Below, in pieces: positions 24,042 through 35,652 of a DNA stretch of 64,000 nt. The position numbers and the translations under genes were made by a program. Below the pieces are notes generated by a model. That model was not told the DNA's origin. It saw only the letters and a program-made list of their open reading frames with translations, and made no database searches. The stretch is from Psilocybe azurescens (Eukaryota > Basidiomycota > Agaricomycetes > Agaricales > Agrocybaceae), in assembly GCA_023853785.1 (NCBI GenBank), contig JAJIRX010000574.1:33805-97804 (forward strand), given 5' to 3'. Each line of letters starts with the position of its first letter. Position 1 is the first letter of the stretch.

Positions 24042-25330
24042 ACCAACATCACTATTTGACCTATTATCAACACTGGTGATAAATCAGGAAGACAACAATA
24101 TGGTTGAAACCAATGGAACCAAAAAAAAGAAATTGACATCAACAAGCCAACCACATTTAATGGAGACAGAACCAAGGTCAAAGCATTCCTGCAAGAATGT
24201 TATGTTTACCTTGACATAAATTCGGACACCTACAACACTGAGAAGAAAAAGATAGCCTTCATTCTATCTTTTTGCAACAAAAAAGAAGCCAAACTATGGA
24301 AAAAACAGTACTTGACCTCTAAAACCAAAGAAAACAAAACCATTGAATGGGACACCTTCAGAACATTCTTAGACAAGTTCAATGAAGTCTTCACACCAGT
24401 GGATGAGACCAGATCAGCAATGAACAAAATCTATAGACTTCGACAGACACCTGAAGTAGAGGTGGAAACCATTATCACCAAGTTCAAACTATTGGTTGGA
24501 CAAGCAAATCTAGGAATGGAAACAGACTCAGACCATGCTCATCTTATAGGCCTATTCCAAAAGGTTCTCTTACCTTCACTCACCAACAAAATCATGCACT
24601 CTGATGATTTCCCAAGAACAATCCAAGGATGGTACAAAAAGCGATACAGTTTGACACCAACTTTAGGCTGGCTCAAACCTTTAGAGATGAAACCAAAACC
24701 AGGAGAAAGATAGTACAATGGAACAACTATCCAAGAAACACCAGAGACTCTAGCACCTCCAACAAAATGGACACCAACACTATGACAGCAGAGGAACAAA
24801 CTGAATTAATCAAGAAAGGTGCCTGTTTCAGGTGCAGACAACAAGGGCATCTATCTCGAGATTGCCCACAAAAGGACCAATGAATCAGAACAGAAACCAG
24901 GGACAACAGAACAAAAAATGGACCCCAAAGGAACTCCATGCCCATATTAGGAGCCTAAATAATGATGAAAGAGATGAGCTCACCAATCTTATGGTCAAGA
25001 TGGGATTCAAAGAAAACAAGGGTTTTTAAAGAATAGAAATGGGATGATGTTGGTCTCTCCTTATATGAACATACAATCTGTACTTATGGCAACAATTGAG
25101 AATAAAACCATACTTCTTCCAGTTTCATTTTCCATGAAGAAATAAAATAGTTCACAAATCATCAAAGCCTCTGCACTTCTAGACTCAGGAGTGGGAGGAA
25201 AATTCATTGACCAAAACTATGTATGAAAACTCAGACTGGAAACCCAACCTCTGGAAAAGTTAATCCAAGTCTATAACATGGACAGAACCCCAAACAAAAG
25301 AGGACCATTTCATCATTTATAAATCTAGAC
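24042..25330 (+). pseudogene. Truncated gypsy-type gag-protease remnant
   Basis: The gag core starts near INKPTTFNGDRTKVKAFLQE (about 24,138), a capsid signature of fungal Ty3/gypsy elements. It continues through WDTFRTFLDKFNEVF and a CCHC zinc knuckle, CFRCRQQGHLSRDC (about 24,827-24,870). Further right, ALLDSGVGGKFID (about 25,172-25,210) is the aspartic protease active-site region (DSG triad). Stops and frame changes occur throughout. No reverse transcriptase, RNase H or integrase follows before VPS35, so the element is 3'-truncated. Its composition (A-rich, low GC) differs from the KDZ region to the left. Confidence 0.75.
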
Positions 25331-25646
25331 CTGAAAATCTGAAACCAAAGTCATAACCTTGCTGAACTCAGCATGTTCACTTTAAAGCTTAGTCAATTTT
25401 TGGTCAATTCTTATTCAGCTGCTGCCAGAAGCCTCATAAGCAGGCAACCACCTGAAGTATAGAAATAATGTTTTAAAAGGGAAGAAAAATATTCCGCCAA
25501 TTGAAAGAATAAAAACAACTGAACTGAGAAAACAAAAAAATGATCAAGTAATGTACAGCATTAAAGCATCTCCCTTCCATCCGCCCAAGTACTACAAGCC
25601 GCCACGCAGCAGGCACCAATTATCGAGTTATCGAAATACCGATAAC
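25331..25646. other. Spacer between gypsy remnant and VPS35
   Basis: I see no gene. The part next to 25,647 is presumably the VPS35 3' untranslated region. Confidence 0.4.
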
Positions 25647-28600
25647 CTATCGCGAGATGCCCATCTTCAAAAGCGCGCCAACGACATCGACCTCGTCCCA
25701 GCGCGAGTCCACGGCACCCGTACCTTCAGACGCCGCATATTTCCTCCGTTGGATATAAAAAAGGGTATTTCGGAAGTGTTTCGTGATCATTTCCGGTGTT
25801 TGGATACCTTCGATGAGACCGGGAGGCGCGCGCTGTGATGGATGGACATCGGGAGAAGAGATGTTGTCGATACTTGACGTGATGAGTTCGACGAGACTGT
25901 TTACGAATTTAGGAGCGACCTGGAGGGGACTGTTTAGAAGGGGATATATGTTGAGAAAGAAAATGCAATCTTACGGCTGGGGCCCCGCGGTCAAGGTAGT
26001 ACAGATACTGATCGAGGGCATCACAGTAGAGCTGAACGGTAACAATCTCTTCAATCGCCGAGTTGGCGATCCGCAGAGATTTCTGAAGACATTCAAGTAC
26101 GCGTTTGCTGTCTTGGTGGGGGTACTAGCAGAATATCAAATCAGTGTTGATGCGCGCGCGAGAGCAACCAAGGTACTCACTGCCTTCGCTGTCGTTTCTC
26201 CGTCTTCCTTTGCCGTAGCCGGTTTCTCAGAAACGACAGGTTTTTCAGCAGGCTCAGCCTCTCCATCCGCAGGCGATTGTACTTCTTGCCACCACAGATG
26301 ACTAGCCAGACCAACAGCAGTAGCCTGATGACTTTTCTTCAACAGCTTCGCACCATGCAATGCCGCCTTGGTGATAAGAGTATCGAAGTTGTCGACATTG
26401 AACACTTTCGCGCCAGCCAAAGTACCAATTATCAGCGTAATAGCCTGCAGCTGAGAGCGCGACTCTGAGATGCTATCTTCATAAACGCTGAATGCTTGCA
26501 CGTAAAAGTCGTATGCAAGATCTTCAAAACCGCATTCATCGGCAATTTGTGCAGCCAGGAGGAACAACCGCAGGGCAATATTAGGTGCATCCACAGTGGT
26601 GGCGAGGATCGAGGTGAGTTGACGGATAAATTTCAAGATGGTTGAGACTTTAGTTTCCCAGTCGACCTCCTAGATAAACCGAAATGAGATGAAAAATAGA
26701 AAATAGCAGGAACCAGAAAACCGTACGTCATGTTCCCGATTCTTATACCGTCTGCAGAGTTTGATGGATGATGTAATCAGAGCAGGGAATGTGAACCTCA
26801 TCCGTTCTCCACCCATGTCGAAGTGTTTGCGAGCAATTTGAAGCAACTTTGAGTTTTTATCAGCGTCCACAAAGAATACGAAAAGACGATCTCACTAACT
26901 TCGAATTGAATGTCCAGTGATTCTGCACGGAACAGATGCACCATTCTTGCAACCCATCCTTGCTCTTCCGCTAGCTCCTCCCTCTCCATGAAGTACGGTC
27001 CCTGCCTTCTTACATCCCGTGAGGTAGGTATCTGGCCATTGGGAGCAGACGACGGTCCTGAGTCGGTCTGATCTTTTATAAGAACATGGCACAACTCCAG
27101 CACACCGTCAACATCCTCCGGCGTCTCAATGATTGTTTCGTTCTTGAGAACCGATGACACGATAGAGTGGGCAATAGATCGACGGGTGGTGAAGAGTTGC
27201 TTTGTCAGTAGGGGAACGTAGTTGGGAATGGCGAGCAGTGTGAGCACAGATTGATACGAGTTGATAGGCGCGACAAGCAATGATGCAAGATTCGCTGTCG
27301 TTTGTTGGGTGTTTAATTCAGGGCTATCGACCGATCAGTATCATTGAGTGATTAAAAATACGGTTGCAACATACTTGTCTGCATACTCCTTAATTTTATC
27401 AGCAGCAAATCCGAGTACTTGGTCAACGTATTCCAGTCTGTCAGGGTAGCAGCTTAACGACAAATTGGTCAAGGACACGAAAAGCGCTGTAATATCCTGT
27501 ATTGAGAGATCCGGACGAGCCTAAGACAAGACAAGATCTTGAGTAAGCTAAAAATGATGTAACCAGAATACGCGACACACCTTGATGAGTTCAACAACCT
27601 GCTTCCAGAACACTTCGAATAACTGCACATCCTCCGGCACTCCACGGAATTTACGGACAGGTGTTCCCTCCTTATCCTTGCCTTTACCAACATTCTCTTC
27701 AACTGTAGGGGTCTCTGCCACAGGAGACTTGGGCGACTCAAAAACGGTGGACGCGGTGGCTGGTGTAGGAGGCGAACCCCAGGCATCTATTTCGGAAGTT
27801 GTTGAAGTCGGCGAGCTCGCGCGATATGCACCGTTTTCACGAGCTTTAGCCTTCTGTAACTTGACCTTCTCGGCGAGACGTCGCGCAGCAGCTTCTTCTT
27901 GACGCTTTGTCTCCTCCGGGTCTTCATTCTCCGCTTCACGCGCAGCATAGGATGCTAAACGGTCGATGAGGGCGATGACAATCTGCTTGATGTTGACTTT
28001 AGGATGTAATTGAGCAGTCGCGGAAAGGAAAGGTCCGAGCGTGTGTAGGTGGAATTCATCGGTAAAAACCTATTTGAAGAAGCTTAGATAGCCTTTTCAA
28101 AATATGCAAAAATACTGACCTGGATGACGACCTCCATAAGGTATTCCTGGGCAATGATATCTTTACAGTTCACAACCTGCTCCAGGATGCTGGGGAGGAT
28201 AGTCTTCTGATACATCTCCAGATCCACACCGTCTAACTGACTCAACCTGACAAGATTGGTACCAACAAGAATACGAAGTTCCCGACGCTCCATTTCTCGC
28301 TTCTCGCGATCCCTAGAATGTCCTTGATGCTGAAGCCGTACCCATAGTTTGTTCATTTCAATGAAGTTGGTCAGGACGAAAGAAATGGAGTCTTGCAGGT
28401 TTCCAGCCGGTCTTTGGACAACTTTAAAAACATAGAACATTGAATCATGGTTGGAAACACGCACCCTGGCTCAAGTCCCACTGGGAGATGATCCCTCGTC
28501 TGGCCGCTCAGATAGTGTCGAAGGAACAGTCCACGGATGGGGTGCAGAACTCCACGCGACATTTCCATCATATCCTTCATAATTTCCTTCACGGGTGCGT

Positions 28601-29069
28601 CTGGGATTGACATATAGACCGAACCGACGGTAATCATAAGATACAGACGCGGAATGATATTGCCCGCGTATTGGACCAGTTCGTAAAGGTCTGCCAGGTG
28701 GTGTCGCGACTGCGTATGCGCCTCATACAAGTAGTTCGATAGATGTCGCAGAGCGTCGAATACGGCCATATCTGTACGTAGTATTGTGAAATAGGGATGA
28801 CGACCCGCAGCGACCCTAACTCACATAGCTCGTAATACTGCTTTGGAGATAGAGACGAGGTCCGAAGTTCTGCAAGCATCAAGCTCGCACTCTTCAAAGC
28901 GTCCATAAGTTGGTCCAGTTCCTGCCATTAATTACGGGCCATAAGCATCACGAGATTTGTTCAGCAATTTGGGACTGACTAGGTGTCTCTTCATTTGCTG
29001 AACTTGGATTTTGACTGTGTTGAGGGCCTCGCTAAGTAGCTTGCCCTCCTCCATTACCGGAGAAGCCAT
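25647..29069 (-). CDS. VPS35: VPS35, retromer cargo-recognition subunit
   Basis: Vps35 is the scaffold of the retromer complex (with Vps26 and Vps29), which retrieves cargo receptors from endosomes to the Golgi. The start is the Met at 29,069 ([12 protein letters not shown]), followed by [10 protein letters not shown]. Next come [15 protein letters not shown] and [13 protein letters not shown], the family signature; orthologues read LSPKxYYELY...FDELR. Later blocks are [14 protein letters not shown] and [11 protein letters not shown], the central helical solenoid, [17 protein letters not shown] (about 26,770-26,820) and [12 protein letters not shown] near the C-terminus. It ends KMGISR at 25,647. 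About ten short introns have clean GT-AG borders and the frame stays open throughout, giving roughly 950 residues, normal for the family. A charged Lys/Glu-rich insert (about 27,640-27,930) is species-specific. One of the safest calls here. Confidence 0.95.
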
Positions 29070-29574
29070 TGTTGTGGTTGTGGTCGCCAGCGCGGACGAA
29101 ACCCTGTTAACAGGCGGGATATTACTGGTGTGGGTGTCGAGGGATACAACTTGTCACTCAGTGCGCACGAATCCTGTTTGGCTGCGCTTTGGTCTATCAT
29201 TTGTCAGCAATATTTCCCGTCACTGCTTAGCAAACGTGTTATCGGGGCTGGTTGGACGGGCGCCTCCGCAAAGCTACATGTATATGGTCTCGACCAACTA
29301 TCTCAGCCAGTCTTTTTATGCATATTATCAGATCCGACGGTACTGAAGTCCACTGTCATTCTGTCTTCAGCATCTGTATTGTAATACAATCTAAATTCAA
29401 TATACACAAACTCGAGAGAGAAAACAGACCACAGGCGAAAAAAAAATAAATGACGGTTGAAGAATAACGAAGGGTATATAGGACAATGCCACACCGTACA
29501 ACAACACTAAAATGAAAAAGAAAGAATTCTACAGAATGGGGCATATCTTCCACGAAGCTCAACAACCACTGGCA
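29070..29574. other. Spacer between VPS35 and the bHLH gene
   Basis: This holds the VPS35 promoter and the bHLH 3' region. I see no gene and no decisive motif. Confidence 0.4.
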
Positions 29575-31210
29575 TTATCTCCCATGTAGCACGCCGTTCA
29601 ACCCGAGCAACGACGATGGTGTCTGTGCCTGCGCTCGGGGATGCGACCTCCTTCCTGACCCGCTCTCGCTCTCTCCACCTCGGCCCGCATGACGCGACCC
29701 CGAATGTGTGGAACCTCGCAAGTCACTGGAAGCATGAAGCCAAAATCCCGACGGACTCAGCGGCGACGACGCTGAAGGATCTGAAGACGACGACGAGGTG
29801 ACCGGCCGGAACGTGGGCGAGGTGCTGATCTGCAAAAGCAGAGACGCAGCCGACTCGTCTTCCGGTGTTCTTACGCTCGAGGTGCCGCTCGTGCTAGCGC
29901 CGTTGGCATCGGTCATCTTGGAGGTAGAACGGGCGCCGGATTTGTTGCTGTCACTGCTACTGGCACTAGCACTGGAACTGGAATTAGTCGATGAGCTGAC
30001 CATGGCGGCAGTAGCGACTGGGCCAAGGTTCAGCAGTGGCGGAATCGTGGACGAGCGGACTGGATCAAAGTGGGTCGATGAGGGTGGTGATGGGAGATAT
30101 GACATTGGAGTGGATAAAGGACCTACGCCGACTGGAGACGTCGACGAATGCGAGCGCGCACGGGAATTGACTGTCGGGAAAAGCTGCGGGTCTATCATGG
30201 AGTTGCCGTTGTAACTCGGGTGCTGGTCGGGCAACCATGAAGAGATAGGGGGAGGCGCTCGGACGACTCATTCTGTGCTTGAGAATTGGTATAGGTAGGC
30301 GCCCTATCGTCAAGCTCCGGTTCTAGATCTAAACTGGACCGACGAGGGATTTTCGCCGGTCGTGAAGACTTGTTAGGGGCGCATTGTCGCCCCGAATGAT
30401 GCTGTCGTTGATGAGGATGGTAAGAATCGTCGGCGGCGTCTTCATCCTCCATGTGGAAACGTTTCCGTTTCTTGACGCGTGTTGCAGATCCAGGTTCAGC
30501 ACTGCAATTTGGGCATGTAGGCCAAATACTTGTGAGGGAAGGAGCGAGAGCTGGAGTTGGAGCTGGAGGTGCGGGTGTGAGTGCGGGTGTAGGAGTAGTG
30601 GTTAGGGTAGTAGCCTCCAAGATAGCAACACGCGCAAGAAGGTCCTGCAAGAACGCCACAGTTCTAACAAGAATCTCGAGCTTGAACTCCTTCTCCTTCT
30701 CTTCTTTCTTCCCTGAAACTTTAGCTTTAGGTTTTGGTTTCGATTTCGACTTTCCCGAGCCATCCTCGTAGTCGTCATCGTCCTCATCCTCATCACCCCG
30801 CTCGTCATCTGTTACTGTCACGGGTTTCGGGGTTGGCCATAATTAGCTGGCACGAGCTGCTTGAGCGTGGCTAAGGCGTCATTGATCTTCGTGCGCCTAG
30901 CTTTCTCGATGATAGAGTGATTAAGCCGGCGTTGGGCTTCCCGTGCGGAGCGAGAGAGGGGTCCCGGTTTGCGTCCGCGCTTGGCAGGTGCGGGAGGGGG
31001 TTCAAGCTCTGCAGCTGTTGTACTTTCTCGAGGGGTATAAGCGCGCATTGGAAGAATGGCACGAAGTTGCGAATGAGATGGCGTTGAGTGGGCCTCAATG
31101 TCAGTGGGAGTCGCTGTGGGTTTGGCAGAGGAGACCGATACGTTGGTGCGCTTTGCACGTCTAGGGGGATTACAACTTGCTGCGTAGAGATCTTTCGGAG
31201 CCTCTGGCAT
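29575..31210 (-). CDS. bHLH transcription factor
   Basis: The start is the Met at 31,210. A basic, Pro-rich N-terminus with an AT-hook-like KRGRKPGP leads into the basic region and helix 1 (RRLNHSIIEKARRTKINDAL, about 30,880-30,940). The Glu and Arg needed to contact E-box DNA are present. An acidic/Lys-rich loop insert follows, then helix 2 (EFKLEILVRTVAFLQDLLARV, about 30,620-30,690), so the bHLH has an unusually long loop. The C-terminal half is Ser/Thr/Pro-rich with EDESAASLLLQISTSPTFRP (about 29,810-29,870). Two single-base gaps are needed, in the C-runs near 30,829 and 30,253; both look like homopolymer under-calls. The specific target pathway is unknown. Confidence 0.8.
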
Positions 31211-31559
31211 GGATAAGTTGGTGGTGGGAAGTGAAATGGGCAGCGTTAGTGAAGCGGCATTGGAAAGGTGACTTTATTGGCGTTCCAATTCTTGAATGGC
31301 AATCGTGCCATGGTCGGCTCAGGGCTATCCTGGGCTATCAAGGGAGCAAGTTGGGTTGCTCGTGTGCCCAAGAAACGTGCAAGAGATATCTCTCCGGCAC
31401 ACGACCACGAAAGCCATCTCGTGATTGGCTGGTGCCAACACACGTTCGCCAGCCAAAGTCGCGCACAAGAGTGGCATTGATCCATTCGAAAACCCCAAGC
31501 GGGGCTCCTGACATGCCTATAAATGTAAACTTACCATCTTGGTGATTCTAGCGATCGTT

Positions 31560-33780
31560 AAGCCAGGGCACGTTTATTGATGACCTCTAAATCCTCCAAA
31601 GATGCACAGTTCTGTGAAAATCGCGTGCAGTCCTTGGGAGTAAGAAGGTGCAGAACGCTTACTTATAACACGTATCTGTATCCTTATCTTTGAAGAAGAT
31701 ATGTCATTGCACTAAGCTCGTGCTCCCCATTCAACATTGTCTTTGGCAGGCTAGGCAATCCAGGGCTGTCAATGAAATTCTCAACCGCTGCACAGGTTTG
31801 CGGTTGCTGGTAATGTCAAGGCGGCTTGATAATCTTGGACAGTAACGGATCCGAACAACAGGTAACTTGGCTATTCATTGTTATTATCCTTGGACAGAAC
31901 CAGTTAAACTGGGTCAGAAGTCGAAAGTCGAGCGCTGAGCAAGAGATGGACCAATCGAGTCTCGATGGCCAGGCCCTGGGCTCATCACTTCTTTTCGGGC
32001 ATTTATTTGTGTGCATTGTGCCGTTGTTGTGGTGGGCAAATAGCAGCTCGGAGTTTGATTAGTCAGAAAAAGGCTGGGTATACGAGCCTAATGTCACTAC
32101 TTTGACCTCTTTCCTAACCTCCTATTAATGATGGCCTCAATTGCTCCTCGAATCCTCCTGGTTTCCCTTCAAGCTTCAATGTTCAAATCGAGAGCTTCTG
32201 ATTACCATGAGGCCTATGGAGAGAGACTCAGTGCTTGACAAATGCTTGATTCCTGGCGTATCTCGAGAGTTAATTGTTCAAACTTGTCGGTTCCAAAGGG
32301 CCCATATTGCATCTTGGGATGTACCAGAGATGACGGATGAAGCAAACAAACTGGTGAAACGGATCTAGTTGAAGTCTTGCAAGTTGTCCAGCACATGATA
32401 CGAACACGAGGCAAGTCTAACCCTGGGGCCACCGGTCGGCTACTCTTAGTATCTGCCTAGCTTTGTCTATCAAGCTATCAAGCTCCTTACTAGTCGGATC
32501 TCTTTTTCTGTAGGTCCTGTATAGGTTCGTTTTCATTTTGATCTTTTTCTTTCTTTAACTCACCTCAAATAAGAACCGGAAACGATCCGCCCAGCCTACG
32601 CGTCTTATCCTATTCTCTGCTCACGGCTAATTTTGACCATGAGCATCTGTATTGGTGATCCGTCGACCCACGCGGCCTCTTTCACTATTGTTTTCTCTCC
32701 GAGAGGCAAGGCTAATCTCAGTACAACTCCCAGAGACTGTGAAGCGCAGCCTACTGCAAATAGTAGTAGACACCCAGGTGGATTACCCTCGTGAACGTTC
32801 CAAGATGCTGATACGCCGCATATCTCATGCGCTCGGTCATTCTCGGTCGAGTCATATCTATTTGGATTCCTTCAATCTTTAGCCCATGCGTTCCTGAGGA
32901 AGCGTGCCTACCTCCCGTACCCAAACTCTTGCTCTGGACTACTCGTTATTGTTCGGATTAACATCGATTCACAGATTCATTCTTCGCTCATGCCAGTGCC
33001 GACTATCTCCTCAAATAACTGTATTGCGACACCTTGCGACACCCAAGGATATCGATGCGGAAGATTGCAAACCCATGGCCAATCTCTTTGGCCAATTATT
33101 ATTTTCATACACTCAGACATCATTATTTTCATCAGATTCTTACAAAACGCATCTCCCCTTCGTCATGCTCGGTAAATGAAGCACTGCTGAACAAGTTTAT
33201 GCTGGTGTATAACCGATAACGCATTTTTAAAATCTTTTCCAGAAGATTATGAATGCGTTGCCATGTATGTGGAAGACACTTCCTTATCGGGGAATACGAC
33301 ATATCAAGCTGTCATGTTGGAACGTGAGATGACTGTGTGACATTCGGGTTGTAAGATTGCACAATAAGCTCAAGAAAAAGATCTTTTCCTGGACGTCTAT
33401 TCATGGTGGTAATACAGATATTCCTGAACGCATTGGATGTGATTTTTGTTGAGTCGCCCATATTTGCAAAAGCCATTGGTGGCTGGATAGCGACTGAATT
33501 GGTGGCATACATCCAAAAATATTCGTTCTGTCAAATTATTGTCAAAACTGGCCTCAATCTAAGACTGAATTGGCCCGCTTGATGCAATTGCATACCTATC
33601 ATCACCGAGGTACAATACCGGCTTGGTTATAAGTAAGTATATTGAATTGGCCTTTTTTATTGTTCTATTTTTACTTCTTGGCCGCCGCCAGTCGTGCTTC
33701 CTTCAAGTTCCCTCCCGCTCACGGAAAACACAATTAGGAGTCAATACCGACTCGGTGCTTCTATTAATAAATAAATGGGG
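31560..33780. other. Gene-poor region
   Basis: Only short open frames without recognisable domains occur on either strand. I saw no pheromone receptor (STE3-type seven-helix) coding sequence here. Confidence 0.4.
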
Positions 33781-33801
33781 TACCGCATCTTTTTACCAGC
33801 C

Positions 33802-33807
33802 TATAAA
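33802..33807 (+). promoter_or_regulatory. TATA box of the pheromone gene
   Basis: TATAAA lies about 97 bases upstream of the pheromone start codon at 33,904, a normal distance for a short leader. Confidence 0.55.
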
Positions 33808-33903
33808 GCTGGATAACTCCACTGTCCTCCGTCCCCAGGCTCTACTGCAACTCATCTGCACCATTGACGTTCTCTCAAGTCCTATTCATCCTCATAACCT
33901 GCA

Positions 33904-34017
33904 ATGGACTCTTTCAGCGCCACCCTCACCATCGACTCCATCGAGGCTTTCGAGTCTATCCCCTCCGACGAGGAGCGAAACGGATCCGGAGGCAACGCTT
34001 ACTGCGTTATTGCTTAA
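33904..34017 (+). CDS. Lipopeptide mating pheromone precursor (CaaX)
   Basis: A 37-codon gene with no intron. Basidiomycete mating pheromones are made as short precursors. They are cut near a charged pair, farnesylated on the CaaX cysteine, trimmed and methylated, then sensed by STE3-type receptors. Here the start MDSFSATL is typical (MD(S/T)F), an acidic stretch ends in DEER, and the predicted mature part NGSGGNAYC is followed by the CaaX box CVIA and a TAA stop. A TATA box sits upstream at 33,802. The order of parts matches homobasidiomycete precursors closely. No pheromone receptor is visible in the window, so it could be a B-locus gene or an unlinked pheromone gene. Confidence 0.9.
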   Translation: MDSFSATLTIDSIEAFESIPSDEERNGSGGNAYCVIA

Positions 34018-35652
34018 GCAATCCACCTCTATTACTTTCATCGGCATTATTCACTCTCATCATGCGTATGTTTTCATTCTACAACACGTCTCATATTCCT
34101 CAGTCTAATACGATGACCTTTCAGATTATCACGACATCATACCGCATTTTGTATTCGTTCGCACCATTCATCACCATTTGCATCATCATATTCATTGTCA
34201 CCACCACCACCACCATACCACCACCGACCACATCATTATCATCACCATCGCTCACATTGCATAGCATCATTTTTGGGATTTATTGGGGGGAAAGAAGGGC
34301 GTATGCCAACCTAGGCATTTCTAGGGGCAGCCAAACTAATATAGCCATTTCGTCTTCAACATTATTGCTGTATTTGCTATAGGGAATCATTGTAGTTATC
34401 ATTATCAGCGTTCATTATTCACTACTTGAGCCCGACATAAGTTGAACGAGAAAAAGGTATGGAGCATTCGTAGCCTGAAGTAACATTAATTATCCGGTGG
34501 GCATGTGCTCGAACCCGATTCCGGCCAAAGGCGGCGGTTTTACTGAAAAGACAATAAATTCTTGAAATGGGGTTATGGTTCCATACTTCTAGTGAAATGG
34601 CGTACTTACTCTTGGATACACTGACAATAATAACGAGAAGCCTGATCCGAGGGAAGCAGAACGGCCCCAGTTGAAGATCAGTGGGAAACATTTAATATCC
34701 TTGTGTTGCAAAATTGATGGTTTACAGGCCAATGCTTCTTCTGCCATTCAGACGAGCCCTGTTTCTTTCCTTCGTTTCTATGAAAGTTTCGGATATTCCG
34801 CGCGGGATAATTCGAACAAAAAGAAATTTAAGCCCGGCGAATGCATGGGCACGAGCATGAGCATTGAGCAATGCGTGTGTGGCGCACGGTAAATAAACTG
34901 GCAAAGTCGAGACAATTAGAACGTAGGCCACGATGTTCCCGTGGGAAAGGGGAATAAGGCACGCCTGGCACGGGCCAAAATGCCGAGTTTGACGCCCGTG
35001 TCAATGTTCGAAACCTAATATAGAACGAGACAATAAACGACCGGAGCAACCTCGAGGTTCTCGATAAATTTGGAATGACGAGCTCAGTGCTGAGAGAGAA
35101 TGTCCAAGATAATTCGAAGTGGCTAAGACAGATTGAAGCTCGGTTTATAGCTACCTATCTCGTATCCCGTATTGGGACACCTCAAACGATCGACGTACGG
35201 GCCTGAGCTACCGAGAGCCAAAGGAAGCGACGTTTATTGTTATAAATTTTCTGTCAAAACCGTGTCTCGCATCCCACTTGAGGAAACTTACCTTTTTTAA
35301 CTTACTATTGTCTTTTATGACGTGCTTCCCAAGATTGTGAATGGATTGTGAAAATGTGTTCTGAAGACCGTCGACAGTAATGTTTCGTCCGTATGTATTA
35401 GCATCCCAAAAGCCAAAACTAGGTTCCTGAAAGCTTCATCGGTGTGAGCTGAGCCATCTCTGTCTTACTGTAGGTACCCTGCCGCCTTTCATAGTCGACA
35501 ATCCCATCAAAATTGGAGACGGATAAGGCCTCAAGCTACGGTGCCTTGGCTTCACTGGAAGCACGCGTTACAGCATGCGGTAGATATCATGCTCTCGAAA
35601 TTCAGGATTAAAGCTGGTATAACATTATGTTAATAAACAAGATAGATGTAAC
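34018..35652. other. Gene-poor region
   Basis: I see no supported gene. A short CCA/CAC-rich low-complexity patch is at about 34,195-34,220. Confidence 0.4.

Noticed and set aside
29616..30771. Several plus-strand open frames opposite the bHLH gene
   Set aside because: Shadow frames of a GC-rich, Ser/Pro-coding minus-strand gene.
33623..34382. Two longer plus-strand open frames (161 and 172 codons) across the pheromone region
   Set aside because: They overlap the pheromone gene in other frames, have repetitive Thr/Ser/His content and no domain. The 37-codon frame has all the features of a real precursor.
31560..35650. A pheromone receptor next to the pheromone gene
   Set aside because: No seven-helix reading frame or STE3-like motif could be found on either strand.
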